Source: Oceanospirillum linum (GTDB taxonomy: Bacteria > Pseudomonadota > Gammaproteobacteria > Pseudomonadales > Halomonadaceae). From it: a stretch of DNA of 64,000 nucleotides. How positions within the stretch are numbered: the stretch's first letter is position 1; every line of letters starts with the position of its first letter. Positions 48,541-58,112 of this stretch are shown here, one piece after another. The notes under the pieces were generated by a model. It was not told where the DNA came from. It was given only the letters and a program-made list of their open reading frames with translations, and did no database searches. The position numbers and the translations under genes were made by a program. The DNA lies in the NCBI RefSeq assembly GCF_001995095.2, contig NZ_MTSD02000002.1, positions 496,001-560,000 on the forward strand, in the 5' to 3' direction.

Positions 48541-50484
48541 TTAAACTTTAAACTGAGAGATGATGCGTCGCATATGCTCTGCACGCTGATTTAAGGTTTC
48601 AACTTCACGAATCTGACTCTGCGAACTGTTGTGTATCGTACTTGCCATATCCGAAATTGATTGGGCTGATTCATTAATACTGTTCACAACAGCAGCCTGC
48701 TCTTCCGTCGCGGCTGCAACCTGAATATTCCCTTCACTGATCACATCGAAACGATTACGGATTGAAGTCAGTGATGAAGAGGCTTCAACAGCCTGTTCTG
48801 CTAATGCAGAGCTACTTTTGGCCCCCTCTTCTGTAACCGCAAGTGATGCCGCAGCAGCCTCCTGTAGCTGTTCAATCTGAGTGCGAATCTTTTCGGTGGA
48901 ATCCTGTGTCCGACTCGCCAGAGTACGCACTTCATCGGCAACCACGGCAAAACCACGCCCCTGCTCACCGGCTCGGGCTGCTTCAATAGCGGCGTTAAGT
49001 GCCAGTAAATTTGTTTGCTCTGAGATACCACTGATAACATCAACCACAGAGTTAATTGAATCAGCCTGATTGGCCAGTTCTAAGATCGACTTTTCACTGC
49101 CGGTCATCGACTCAGCCAAGTCCGTCATCGTTGCGGAAAGCTGAACGATCACATCATTGGTGCTGTGCGTATCCTTTACCGCACTGGAGGTATCATTTGC
49201 AGTGGTCTGGGCAATCGATGAGACCTCACTGATGGTTTGCCCTATTTCAGTAATAGCCGTGGCAACCATTTCAGTTTGTTGCTGCTGACTATCGGATAAC
49301 TGTACCGATTCTTCTGCGATATTTTTTAGTTGCCCGACACCGGTACTGATCGCCTGTTCTGCCTGAGTAATCTCTCGCACCAGCTCGGCAAATTTACTGA
49401 GAATGGCATTAAAACCACTGGCCAGATAACCCAGTTCATTTCGGGCCTGGTCATCCAGTTTCAGGGTTAAATCACCACCCGATGCCGCCATACTGTTCAG
49501 CTTATCGCCGACCCCGGTGATGCTTTTACTAACACTGTGGGCAATATAATAAAAGACCAGTATGAATATCACCGCCAATACAATACCGGAGAAAATAGAG
49601 TTACTGACAACGCTATTCACCTGATCGGTTAGCTCAGACTGAGGCAATACCGTCACCAGACGCCAGCCAATACTCGTCAGCGTGGTGGAAGCGACGTACA
49701 TCTGCTGCCGTTCTAATTTGCCTTTACCGATACTGACCTCTTCAGTACTGTTTTTCATACCGGTGACCAGTGAACTGTCAAAGCCTAACTGGTCAATGGG
49801 TTTACCAATCAGGCTATTATCCGGGTGGGCAACGACCTGATTATCAGCATTCAGCAGAAACATAAAACCCGCCTCACCCACCTTGGCACTTTCAACAATG
49901 CTGATGATAGAAGAAACATCATAACCAAGGCCCGCAACGCCTATCGCCTTACCATCTTCCCCTTTCACTAACACGTTGACATATACCGTAAGATTCTTGG
50001 TTGTTTCGTCAACTTGCATATTCAGGGCAACGTCTTTGCCTGATGCCAGCGAGTTGTAAAACCAGCTATCCCTTGGCTCACTCCGTGACACCTGTTTAAA
50101 GAACCCTTTATTGGTGTAGTAATTGTTGGACAAACCAGAAACAAAGAATGACATCGCTGCGCCATTATTACTTACAAAGCTCTGCAAATAATTTTCCACA
50201 GATGCCGTCACCTCACTGGGTTCACCACCTTCTGCCCATTGTTTGATAAACGTATTCTCTGCAATGCTGCGCGACAGAATAATAGGCTCACTCAGCTGAT
50301 ACTCGATCTGCAGTTTGCCCTTATCCACAATACTGGGGAGTAGTTCTTTTTCAGTCAGAGTGTTGAACGTCGAAGAGAAGCCTGTGATATTGATGTAACT
50401 GATAATGCTGATAATCAATAAAAGGGCGAGAACCATAGAGCCGAGAAGAAGGGTTTTTAACTTGAGATTCTGAGGATTAACCAT
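48541..50484 (-). CDS. Methyl-accepting chemotaxis protein with a Cache sensor
   Basis: 647 residues. TM1 (~10-30), a large periplasmic double-Cache domain (~35-280, with [38 protein letters not shown]), TM2 (~285-310, [18 protein letters not shown]), HAMP (~312-365), and a cytoplasmic helical hairpin whose tip reads [38 protein letters not shown]. Its place next to polyamine and beta-alanine genes suggests, but does not show, sensing of an amine or amino acid. ATG at 50484 follows GTGAGG; a GTG 12 nt earlier is possible. The 407-bp gap before puuC contains the dyad GGTTTGC-N5-GCAAACC (50542-50560) and no gene. Confidence 0.93.
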   Translation of the reverse strand: MVNPQNLKLKTLLLGSMVLALLLIISIISYINITGFSSTFNTLTEKELLPSIVDKGKLQIEYQLSEPIILSRSIAENTFIKQWAEGGEPSEVTASVENYLQSFVSNNGAAMSFFVSGLSNNYYTNKGFFKQVSRSEPRDSWFYNSLASGKDVALNMQVDETTKNLTVYVNVLVKGEDGKAIGVAGLGYDVSSIISIVESAKVGEAGFMFLLNADNQVVAHPDNSLIGKPIDQLGFDSSLVTGMKNSTEEVSIGKGKLERQQMYVASTTLTSIGWRLVTVLPQSELTDQVNSVVSNSIFSGIVLAVIFILVFYYIAHSVSKSITGVGDKLNSMAASGGDLTLKLDDQARNELGYLASGFNAILSKFAELVREITQAEQAISTGVGQLKNIAEESVQLSDSQQQQTEMVATAITEIGQTISEVSSIAQTTANDTSSAVKDTHSTNDVIVQLSATMTDLAESMTGSEKSILELANQADSINSVVDVISGISEQTNLLALNAAIEAARAGEQGRGFAVVADEVRTLASRTQDSTEKIRTQIEQLQEAAAASLAVTEEGAKSSSALAEQAVEASSSLTSIRNRFDVISEGNIQVAAATEEQAAVVNSINESAQSISDMASTIHNSSQSQIREVETLNQRAEHMRRIISQFKV

Positions 50485-50541
50485 AGTTAACCTCACTTAC
50501 ACTTAGGAGGGTCATCATATTCAATCGCCTTATGACGGTAG

Positions 50542-50560
50542 GGTTTGCAAGCCGCAAACC
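50542..50560. promoter_or_regulatory. GGTTTGC/GCAAACC dyad between chemoreceptor and puuC
   Basis: Perfect 7-bp arms around AAGCC. The same half-sites occur as a wide pair upstream of puuA (57907 and 57977), so a common regulator could bind both. Confidence 0.4.
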
Positions 50561-50891
50561 AATTAAATACTCTTCCCTGATCACAGTAGACTGCTACTGT
50601 ATTTATCCCTTGTACTTTTTAGTTATCTCATGATTGTTACAATTAGTATATAAAGAATTTACATATTACTGTCACCATCGAAGCTATAACCAAAGACCTG
50701 CTTTCCCCATTGCCCGACTTATACCTATCCGGTGATATAGCTGGTCACCTTTCTTCAGCGCACACTTGACGGCAGGACAAAACACAACGCAAAATCCGAA
50801 CAATGATTCGCATTAATCCATCTGCGTTCGCAAAAGCTTTCAACAAATAAGAACACTCGCACCCCGAGAAAAAGCATAGCAGGATAAAAAT

Positions 50892-52397
50892 ATGACCACC
50901 CAGCAAGCTGCCGTAACTGATTTCAACTGGCAGGAGATGGCTGACACCATCGCCATGCCTAACCACGCCATCATCAATGGCGACAATGTCAGTGCCCGCT
51001 CCGGTAGAACCCAACCGGTCGTTAACCCGGCAACGGCTGAATCCCTCACTGAAGTCGCCGACTGTGGCCCGGAAGATGCAGATATTGCGGTTAAGGTTGC
51101 CCGCGACACCTTTGAATCCGGTGTTTGGTCAGCAATGGCTCCCGGTGACCGTAAGCGCGTACTGCTGCGCTGGGCTGACCTGATCGAGAAAAACCATGCG
51201 GAGATCGCCCTGCTGGAAAGCCTGAGCGCCGGTAAGCCGATCAGTGATTGCTTCTACGTTGATGTGCCCAGCTGCCTGAACACCCTGCGCTGGACAGCGG
51301 AAGCCACCGATAAGGTCTATGACGAGATCGCGCCCACCGCCGCCGATACACTGGCGCTGGTGAAACGCCTGCCACTGGGTGTTATCGCGGCTATTGTGCC
51401 CTGGAACTTCCCCCTGTCGACCACCGCCTGGAAACTGGCCCCGGCACTGGCAACCGGCAATTCAGTGATCCTGAAACCTGACCCGAAAACGCCTTTCACA
51501 GCACTTAAAATCGCTGAACTGGCGCATCAGGCCGGACTACCTGCCGGTGTGTTGCAGGTGCTGCCCGGTGATGGCATCAGCCTGGGCAAGCATCTGTCTT
51601 TACACCCGGATATTGACGGTCAAACCTTTACCGGCTCCACCGGCGTGGGCAAACTGCTGATGCAGTATTCCGGCCAGTCCAATCTGAAACGAACCTTCCT
51701 GGAGCTGGGTGGCAAAAGTGCCAATATTGTATTTGCCGATGCCAACTTAGAAAAAGCGGCGGATGCTGCAGTACTGGCCGGATTCTTTAACTCAGGCCAG
51801 ACCTGTACCGCTGGCACACGTCTGCTGATTCAGGATGAGATCTACGATGCATTTCTGGCCATGGTGCTGGAGCGGGCGAAAAACTGGTGCCCGGATAACC
51901 CATTGAACCCATCAACCAACATGGGCCCGGTGGTGGATCAGCGCCAGCTGGATACCATTCAGGGTTATGTGCAGAAAGGCTTAGATGAAGGTGCCAAGCT
52001 GGTTTACGGCGGCAAGGTGATGGAGCATCCCCTGGGTGGTTTCTTCCATGAGCCGACCATCTTCGCGGAGGTCGATAACAGCATGACGATCGCCCAGGAA
52101 GAGATCTTCGGCCCTGTCATGTCTGTGATCCGCTTTAAAGATGCCGCAGACGCGATACGCATCGCCAACGACTCACCCTACGGCCTGGCCGGTGCCGTAT
52201 GGAGCCTGAACATCAACACCGCACATAAGGTTGCCGCAGCAGTTCGTACCGGCACCATGGGCATAAACAACTACTTTGGTGGTGATATCACGGTTCCGTT
52301 CGGCGGCTTTAAAGAGTCCGGTAATGGCCGCGACAAGTCCCTGCACGCCATGGACGACTACACCGAACTGAAAACCACCTGGATTGAGTTTGAGTAA
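50892..52397 (+). CDS. puuC: Gamma-glutamyl-gamma-aminobutyraldehyde dehydrogenase
   Basis: 501-residue NAD(P)-aldehyde dehydrogenase of the PuuC/KauB type. PWNFPLSTTAWKLAPALATGNSVILKPD binds the cofactor, LELGGKSANIVFADA holds the catalytic Glu, and NSGQTCTAGTRL the catalytic Cys. It oxidises gamma-glutamyl-gamma-aminobutyraldehyde, third step of the Puu putrescine route, also other omega-amino aldehydes. It is separate from puuB and puuA by ~4-6 kb but in the same region. Terminator downstream. Confidence 0.92.
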   Translation: MTTQQAAVTDFNWQEMADTIAMPNHAIINGDNVSARSGRTQPVVNPATAESLTEVADCGPEDADIAVKVARDTFESGVWSAMAPGDRKRVLLRWADLIEKNHAEIALLESLSAGKPISDCFYVDVPSCLNTLRWTAEATDKVYDEIAPTAADTLALVKRLPLGVIAAIVPWNFPLSTTAWKLAPALATGNSVILKPDPKTPFTALKIAELAHQAGLPAGVLQVLPGDGISLGKHLSLHPDIDGQTFTGSTGVGKLLMQYSGQSNLKRTFLELGGKSANIVFADANLEKAADAAVLAGFFNSGQTCTAGTRLLIQDEIYDAFLAMVLERAKNWCPDNPLNPSTNMGPVVDQRQLDTIQGYVQKGLDEGAKLVYGGKVMEHPLGGFFHEPTIFAEVDNSMTIAQEEIFGPVMSVIRFKDAADAIRIANDSPYGLAGAVWSLNINTAHKVAAAVRTGTMGINNYFGGDITVPFGGFKESGNGRDKSLHAMDDYTELKTTWIEFE

Positions 52398-52447
52398 ACG
52401 GTAGCCGGAGAACCCCGTCACAGCCTCTAAGCAGAGCCTCTAAGCAA

Positions 52448-52480
52448 AAGCCCCGTTATTCAGTGCGAATAACGGGGCTT
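52448..52480 (+). terminator. Terminator of puuC
   Basis: AAGCCCCGTTATTC and GAATAACGGGGCTT perfect 14-bp stem, loop AGTGC, then TGTTTTTT. Confidence 0.93.
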
Positions 52481-52506
52481 TGTTTTTTCTAAGCGGTTAA
52501 TACCGG

Positions 52507-52761
52507 TCAAACGCCACAACCACCGCCGGAACAGCCACCACCCGTCATACAAGGCGGCGGAGTCGGGTTCCTCAGCGCAGAGCTCTTCACCACCCCCGCA
52601 GCAGTCAGCAACTTGGTCACTGGGGTTTGCGGATCAAGATTACCCAACTCAAGACCACCTACTTCGCACAGCTGTTCCCAGGTCTCGACGGTTTGCGCCA
52701 TCGGGTGACGCACTTCATACACTTCGCCATTGGCTTCACAACGGTAATCGTAGGTGGGCAT
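52507..52761 (-). CDS. FmdB-like zinc-ribbon family protein (degenerate)
   Basis: 84 residues. The start MPTYDYRCEANGEVYEVRHPM is that of FmdB/CxxC_CxxC_SSSS proteins, but the usual CxxC is CEAN here and the second pair is a lone Cys (QLCEVGG). The tail ends GGGCSGGGCGV, Cys/Gly-rich. Function unknown for this family; the loss of zinc ligands suggests a divergent subfamily. Confidence 0.8.
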   Translation of the reverse strand: MPTYDYRCEANGEVYEVRHPMAQTVETWEQLCEVGGLELGNLDPQTPVTKLLTAAGVVKSSALRNPTPPPCMTGGGCSGGGCGV

Positions 52762-52873
52762 GGTTTATTCAATCCTTCTCTAGCAAACCGGCTTATCAAT
52801 ACAAATTAAAAGGTTATTTAATGTCCTTAGATAGGGGGCTTTAAAGCCACTTTCAAGCGCGGGCTTTTAATCT

Positions 52874-52978
52874 CTATGCCTCATTTTCCGGCCAGACCTC
52901 ACCCAGAAACCGTTCCAGCTACTCGATAATTTTCACGATTCTCGGCAGATGGCGTTGGCGTTTGTGGCCGACCATCAG
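52874..52978 (-). pseudogene. Possible 3' remnant of a LysR-type gene
   Basis: Translates as LMVGHKRQRHLPRIVKIIE-stop-LERFLGEVWPENEA, close to C termini of LysR proteins but with an in-frame TAG and no upstream part. It lies in the 52762-53020 gap. Confidence 0.3.
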
Positions 52979-53020
52979 CTTTAGTCATCGCGTTTGAATT
53001 ACTTCGGCAATGAGATGAGC

Positions 53021-53572
53021 TTAGGAGAGTCGGTCTGCCTTAAAGGCCGACTCGATACTGTAAGCCGCGATCACCTTATGAAAGGGTTTAATCACCTGCA
53101 TATAAGCGCGCCCTATACCGGTATACAGATTCACACGGGTACTCAGGGTGTACAGACCATCTTCATGGTTCTGCAGCGATAACCAGACCGCCATATGCCG
53201 CTCTTCAGAGCCAACAATCACCTCATCTGCTGTGGCTTTGAGGATGGTCATTGCACCGGCTTTAGCGCCCTCTTTTATTTTATTGGCGGTAGTGGCCATG
53301 CCTTCCGGACTGGTTTCGAATCCGAACAACCCCACCAGTTTATTGCGCAGGCTAATCATAAAACGCACCGGCTTCGGCAGCTGCCCGAAGATCGCCAGAT
53401 ACACACGACGGGCATCCTGAGTCTGATCCTTCAGCTGAAAGGCAAAAGCATCCTGATAGCCTTTTCCTTTCGCCATTCCGTGCAGACTGCTGTTTTCCGG
53501 CAGCGGACAAACCACTGCTTTACCTTGCGGTATAGGCTGACGGTTTATCGCATCTTTGGTCGTATTTTCCAT
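53021..53572 (-). CDS. DUF2867 domain-containing protein
   Basis: 183-residue protein of the DUF2867 family (AYSIESAFKADRLS end, VWLSLQNHEDGLYTLSTRV centre, FMISLRNKLVGLFGFET). No membrane segment or enzyme motif is clear. AGGGAGA precedes the ATG. It lies 55 bp upstream of the tetR-type gene on the same strand as that gene, so may be cotranscribed with the pair behind it. Confidence 0.75.
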   Translation of the reverse strand: MENTTKDAINRQPIPQGKAVVCPLPENSSLHGMAKGKGYQDAFAFQLKDQTQDARRVYLAIFGQLPKPVRFMISLRNKLVGLFGFETSPEGMATTANKIKEGAKAGAMTILKATADEVIVGSEERHMAVWLSLQNHEDGLYTLSTRVNLYTGIGRAYMQVIKPFHKVIAAYSIESAFKADRLS

Positions 53573-53627
53573 GGTTAGTTCTCCCTATAATTTTCTTCAG
53601 ACTAAGAATGGCTCAGGCTAAAACGGC

Positions 53628-54179
53628 TCAGGCCAAGCCACTCCAACCTTCAATCATCTCTGCCATCAGATCATCCATCTGCCGCCACTGCTCGCGGCTT
53701 ACCTGATCCCCCGCCTGCACACAGCCGACAAACTTCCAGTAGAGAATGCCCGCCAGTAGCTCCGCTTTATCCTGTTTAGCCTCCGGCAGCATTGAGAAAC
53801 ACTGTCCGGTCAGATAATCCAACCGAATCTGATCTGCTTCCTGCACGGCCAGCTTCGCCAGCTCATCCTGCCACGCCCAGTGACGCACCGCGCTTTCAAC
53901 CGACAACGCTTTATCATCAATCAGATCCAGTAGGCTATTTCGACGCTGCTGCCATTCCGGAAGGTTCTGCACCTTATCGATCAGCTGCTGACTGTAATGC
54001 TCGCGCCAGTAGCTTAAAAGCTCAGTCAGAAAGACGTCACGATTCTTAAAATGATGGTAAAAAGAGCCTTTAGTTGCCCCCGCCCGCTGACACAGGGGAT
54101 CAATCTTCACCTGCGCCACACCGGCTTCTACCAGCAGTTCCAACCCCAGCGCCAGCCAGTCATCTTTCAGCATTTTCAT
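53628..54179 (-). CDS. TetR family regulator
   Basis: 183 residues: MKMLKDDWLALGLELLVEAGVAQVKIDPLCQRAGATKGSFYHHFKNRDVFLTELLSYW is a canonical TetR helix-turn-helix. It overlaps the upstream DUF6463 gene by 20 bp and shares its transcript. A 27-bp palindrome 5' of that pair should be its operator, giving autorepression of the DUF6463-tetR-DUF2867 unit. Confidence 0.9.
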   Translation of the reverse strand: MKMLKDDWLALGLELLVEAGVAQVKIDPLCQRAGATKGSFYHHFKNRDVFLTELLSYWREHYSQQLIDKVQNLPEWQQRRNSLLDLIDDKALSVESAVRHWAWQDELAKLAVQEADQIRLDYLTGQCFSMLPEAKQDKAELLAGILYWKFVGCVQAGDQVSREQWRQMDDLMAEMIEGWSGLA

Positions 54180-54576
54180 AGTATTGAAGTCTCTTGTTCA
54201 GCTTTAATTCAGCTGTCTTGCCACCATAAGCCACCAGCAACCCAAGGGGCATAAAGAACCAGGCTCCGGATTGAGGCAGTACAAAAGCGACAACACAACC
54301 TGCAGCCAAAAGCGCATATCCTAACCATTGAGGTAATGTTCCGATTCGATTCAACCACTGCTGCATCAGTACACCCAGCACCCACCAGAAAATCCCCAGC
54401 ATTAAAAACCAGAGTATGGAGCTACGGGCAAAGTCGATCTGGCCATTCTGCTCGACGGTGTTCCAGAAACCGGCTTCTGCCATGCCCCGCAGTACCTCCC
54501 ATCCCAACACGACACCCAGTAGGTTATGAATGGTTGCGATAATGATGAGTAGCCAACCTGAATTTCGATACCACAT
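54160..54576 (-). CDS. DUF6463 family membrane protein
   Basis: 138 residues with four hydrophobic helices (~8-28, ~55-75, ~82-100, ~100-118) and a polar C terminus. Starts MWYRNSGWLLIIIATIHNLLGV, the family N terminus; the frame upstream is unsupported. Function unknown. Upstream of tetR with a 20-bp overlap; this pairing of a small membrane protein with a TetR regulator is common for such families. Confidence 0.8.
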   Translation of the reverse strand: MWYRNSGWLLIIIATIHNLLGVVLGWEVLRGMAEAGFWNTVEQNGQIDFARSSILWFLMLGIFWWVLGVLMQQWLNRIGTLPQWLGYALLAAGCVVAFVLPQSGAWFFMPLGLLVAYGGKTAELKLNKRLQYYENAER

Positions 54577-54630
54577 AAAACACTCCTTTTTGCCTATCCC
54601 TGTTATTAGGCCATGATCGAATAAAACCAA

Positions 54631-54657
54631 AAACATACCATACGGTATAGTATGTTT
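54631..54657. promoter_or_regulatory. 27-bp palindromic operator before the DUF6463-tetR operon
   Basis: AAACATAC-c-ATAC-g-GTAT-a-GTATGTTT, symmetrical around 54644, 54 bp upstream of the DUF6463 ATG. It is likely bound by the TetR gene two genes downstream. Confidence 0.75.
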
Positions 54658-54724
54658 TGACCTTTGACCAGAATTTGTTGAATGATCAGCCAGTAAACGT
54701 TGCACCAGAGTTTCTTATACGAAC

Positions 54725-54763
54725 AAAAAAAAGCCCAGTCAGGCATCTGCCTGTCCGGGCTTT
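54725..54763 (-). terminator. Terminator of the cupin gene
   Basis: GCCCAGTCAGGC and GCCTGTCCGGGC (two mismatches) with an ATCT loop; minus-strand TTTTTTTT follows. Confidence 0.75.
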
Positions 54764-54810
54764 CGGGTATCCGCAATTACTGAGCGGATCAGAAAAACGT
54801 CAGCGGATCA

Positions 54811-55185
54811 TCAGCCTTCGCTCTCTTCATAAATCGCGTAGAATTTTTTCGCGTGGCCGATGGTTTCCCAACTGCCTTTATAGCCCGCCGGAATCACAAA
54901 AGCATCTCCGGCACTCAGGATCTCCTGATGACCTTCCGCATCCGTAAGAATGGCGCGGCCTGAGATCAGGTAGCAGAACTCATCTTCGGTGTAATTCAGG
55001 TTCCATTTGCCTTCGGTTGACGACCAGACACCACAAAAGAAATTTTCTTTGCTATTGGTGAAGAGGTTTTCCACGCTCTCCATCGGCTTACCCGAGATCA
55101 CCCGATCAAGACTGATGGGTTCATCTGCACCATCAGCTGCTTTATATTCACTACGTATCCGCTGTAGCTTTTTTACCTGTGTCAT
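54811..55185 (-). CDS. Cupin domain-containing protein (cupin_3/DUF861)
   Basis: 124 residues with one cupin barrel: FFCGVWSSTEGKWNLNYTEDEFCYLISGRAILTDAEG and GDAFVIPAGYKGSWET. The family often accompanies FAD-oxidase and polyamine or amine catabolism genes, but its role is not established. It lies upstream of the terminator, next to the tetR and puuB genes. Confidence 0.8.
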   Translation of the reverse strand: MTQVKKLQRIRSEYKAADGADEPISLDRVISGKPMESVENLFTNSKENFFCGVWSSTEGKWNLNYTEDEFCYLISGRAILTDAEGHQEILSAGDAFVIPAGYKGSWETIGHAKKFYAIYEESEG

Positions 55186-55340
55186 TTTGATCTCACTTTT
55201 AGTTGTCGTTGTGCATTAAAACGACCTGACCGTGAGAGCAGGTTTTACTCAGAGATAACAGCGTTGCTCAGAACAGAAAATACCGGACCTGAATCGAGGC
55301 GATGACACTTTAAGCCCGAGAAGGTGGTTTTAAGCCCGGT

Positions 55341-56033
55341 TTAGCTGTCAGAATCAGACAAATATTCCGCCAGCAGGGCGTTCAGCATAAATTCAAGATC
55401 CGTTAGTGTGCGCTTAGCGCGGTCTCCCTTCTGATTGACCACAACCAGAAAAACACTATGGGTGACTTCCAGATAGAGACGCCCGAGACGCTCACGCTCA
55501 CGAATATGTCGCCTGATACCCATACGGCGAAAAACCTCTGCCATACGGCTGATCTCCAGCTCATCATGGCGCTCATCCAGCTCCCGCAGTTCCGGTACAG
55601 AAAACATCGCCTGAACCAGGGTCAGAATCGCTTTCTGACGACGGTAAACACCCAGCTTGATTTTAAGCATTTTCGACAATAGGTCCGGCAGCGGCAGCGT
55701 TTCTATTGGCCAGCTGGCGATTTCATCCAAAGCCGATTCAACCTGCTCCAGCCAACGGGTGCCCATGGCATGCAAAATCGCCTGTTTGTTGGGAAAATAG
55801 TGATACAGTGAACCCACTGAAATCCCCACCGCTTTAGCAATTAGAATCGTATTCAGATCATCCAGACCCACCTCTTCCAGTAACTCACCGGTGACATCAA
55901 TAATCTGCCGGGAACGCTGTTTGGATCGGTCCTGAACCGGTGCATTACGGGGCTCAAGACTCTGGGTCTGCTTTTTACGGCGCACCGCACTGGATACAGC
56001 CTGAGCCTTCGAGCCTGCCTTTGCATCATTCAT
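55341..56033 (-). CDS. TetR family regulator beside puuB
   Basis: 230 residues. A basic ~30-residue tail leads to the helix-turn-helix (RQIIDVTGELLEEVGLDDLNTILIAKAVGISVGSLYHYFPNKQAIL). Its place next to puuB suggests it controls the puu genes, where E. coli uses the unrelated PuuR. Candidate sites are the palindromes in the puuB-puuA gap. Confidence 0.88.
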   Translation of the reverse strand: MNDAKAGSKAQAVSSAVRRKKQTQSLEPRNAPVQDRSKQRSRQIIDVTGELLEEVGLDDLNTILIAKAVGISVGSLYHYFPNKQAILHAMGTRWLEQVESALDEIASWPIETLPLPDLLSKMLKIKLGVYRRQKAILTLVQAMFSVPELRELDERHDELEISRMAEVFRRMGIRRHIRERERLGRLYLEVTHSVFLVVVNQKGDRAKRTLTDLEFMLNALLAEYLSDSDS

Positions 56034-56291
56034 AGAATCACTTTACCTGTATGCCGTGTCATTCTGCTGCTTCTGATGAGGGCGCATTATACGGATGCTA
56101 TAGGGTTTGCCCAGAACTTCTCTGTCGGACATCCCCCATGATCACCGGGTACTGCAGCCTGACCATCAGGCCCGGCAAAGACCTTATCTCTGATAATTAA
56201 CCTGCTCTCCTTATATCAGATCCTAATTATTTTTTAGCTTTCAGTGGGTCGCCAGATTCAGCGTTAACCACAGGTACAGAAGCTTCTGCGC

Positions 56292-57587
56292 TCAGGAAAA
56301 TTTATCCCGTAGCGAATAAAACAGCATGCCAGCCACCAGTCCCGGCCAGCGCAGCAGAGTCCCTCCGGGAAAGGTGGGTGTCGGCACCCTTGAAAACAGA
56401 TCAAAGCGCTCGGCACTACCGCTTATCGCCTCCGCCATCAGTTTGCCACCCAGGGTTGCCAGTGCGACACCGTGGCCGGAATACCCCTGAGCCACAAAGA
56501 TGACATCATCGATACGCTCAAAGTGCGGCATACGATTCATTGTGATCGCCAATGTGCCGCCCCAGCCGTAATCGATCTTCACATCCTTCAGCTCCGGGTA
56601 GTACTCCAGCATATAAGGGCGGACAAAACTGCCGATATCTTTCGGGAATTTTGACGAGTAGTTTTCACCGCCACCCCAGAGCAGCCGGTTATCACCGGAC
56701 AGCTTGAAGTAGTTGATCACAAAACGGGAATCCGCTACGGCAACATCATCACGGTTAATGCGACGACAGGTGGCCTCACTCAAGGGTTCCGTCGCCAGAA
56801 TAAAGTTGTTGATAGGCATAATTCTGCCCGCGATACGGGGTTCAAGCTTGCCCAGATAACCGTTACAGGCCAGTAGCAGGTATTTGGCTTTTACCGCGCC
56901 CTGCTCACCAAACACCTCAACCCCTTTGCCCGCGGTGCTATGGCAGCGTTCGTAATGACTGACACGACTGTTTTCAAAAAACTGAACACCGGCTTTTTCT
57001 GCTGCTGCTGCAAGGCCTAACGCATAGTTCAGTGGATGCAGATGCGCACCTTCTGTCCAGTACTCTCCGGCGCCAAAGCGCTCGCAGCCCAGCATGTCAG
57101 AAACCTCGTCAGGCTCTACATACCTGAGGGCGTCGTAGTTCAGTACTCTGTTTTTATACTCAACCGTCTCTTTGATATCTGCGTTATGGGATGGTTTAGC
57201 GGCAACGTGCAGCACACCTTTTTTCAGATCACAATGGATTCCGTGCCGGGACACCAGGTCTTTCACCAGATCGACCGACTCCAGTGACATCTGCCAGAGC
57301 ATATCCGCACCGGCCAGGCCCACTTTCTTCTGCAGATCTTCATGGCTCATATTGTGGCCCTGACAAACCTGGCCACCATTGCGGCCGGAAGCTCCCCAGC
57401 CGATACGTTCCGCTTCCAGAACCGCCACCTGATAACCCTGCTCCGCCAGGTGCAGCGCCGCTGACAAGCCAGTAAAGCCAGCACCTACGATACAGATATC
57501 AGCCTGCACCTCACCCTCAAGGGCAGGATAGTCCGGCTTGGGGTTTGCACTGTCGGCGTAATAAGAGGGTGTATAGCCCTGTGTCAT
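56292..57587 (-). CDS. puuB: Gamma-glutamylputrescine oxidoreductase
   Basis: FAD-dependent DadA-type oxidase, 431 residues, that oxidises gamma-glutamylputrescine to the aldehyde with O2. GAGFTGLSAALHLAEQGYQVAVLEAERIGWGASGRNGGQ contains the FAD GxGxxG and the family GASGRNGGQ; VAQGYSGHGVALATLGGKLMAEA is the C-terminal FAD block. It stands divergent from puuA with 525 bp between. Confidence 0.93.
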   Translation of the reverse strand: MTQGYTPSYYADSANPKPDYPALEGEVQADICIVGAGFTGLSAALHLAEQGYQVAVLEAERIGWGASGRNGGQVCQGHNMSHEDLQKKVGLAGADMLWQMSLESVDLVKDLVSRHGIHCDLKKGVLHVAAKPSHNADIKETVEYKNRVLNYDALRYVEPDEVSDMLGCERFGAGEYWTEGAHLHPLNYALGLAAAAEKAGVQFFENSRVSHYERCHSTAGKGVEVFGEQGAVKAKYLLLACNGYLGKLEPRIAGRIMPINNFILATEPLSEATCRRINRDDVAVADSRFVINYFKLSGDNRLLWGGGENYSSKFPKDIGSFVRPYMLEYYPELKDVKIDYGWGGTLAITMNRMPHFERIDDVIFVAQGYSGHGVALATLGGKLMAEAISGSAERFDLFSRVPTPTFPGGTLLRWPGLVAGMLFYSLRDKFS

Positions 57588-57683
57588 ATCAAAATCTCCA
57601 AAAAACCATTCTGGGGCTCTGCATGTTCATCATGTGGTCTTTGCGATGCGCACTCTTAATGTGCACATAAAGCTTATAAAACC

Positions 57684-57712
57684 GCTTTATGACGCATTTA
57701 AGGTCATAAAGC
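57684..57712. promoter_or_regulatory. Palindrome in the puuB-puuA gap
   Basis: GCTTTATGAC (57684-57693) and GTCATAAAGC (57703-57712) are perfect 10-bp arms with a 9-bp spacer, about 100 bp before the puuB ATG. A second imperfect dyad (AAGAAAT...ATTTCTT, 57843-57872) lies beyond. Either could be the operator of the neighbouring TetR protein. Confidence 0.6.
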
Positions 57713-57906
57713 ATATTTGATAAAGGTAGCCGCCAGAGGGTAAAACCCCGCAACAAACCGAATAATACTTCTAATAATTTTATGAAACAAGCTTGGTTTA
57801 CAGGGGCTTAAAAGAAAAAATAACCACTTTTTGATATTTCATAAGAAATTTACTATTGCTTTAGTATTTCTTTTGACCTAGCCTTGAAACCGAAACATAA
57901 TTCGGT

Positions 57907-57988
57907 TTAACGGTTTGCATTCAGCAATAAATCACACAACAAAAAATTCTGTTTCTGCAAGGAAAAGATCCGAACCGCAAACCGTTAA
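57907..57988. promoter_or_regulatory. Wide 12-bp inverted repeat upstream of puuA
   Basis: TTAACGGTTTGC (57907-57918) and GCAAACCGTTAA (57977-57988) are perfect complements 58 nt apart, ending 125 bp before puuA. Could be looping operators or a stem of the leader RNA. Confidence 0.6.
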
Positions 57989-58112
57989 TCACGAACAACC
58001 CAGACAACTGGTCAATAAAAGCTGCAGACAACGCCCTAATCCTCGGTTATAAGACGCCGACAAATCAAAAAGCATGCCTGCTGCTGATACTAAAATTATG
58101 TGAAGGTGAGTT

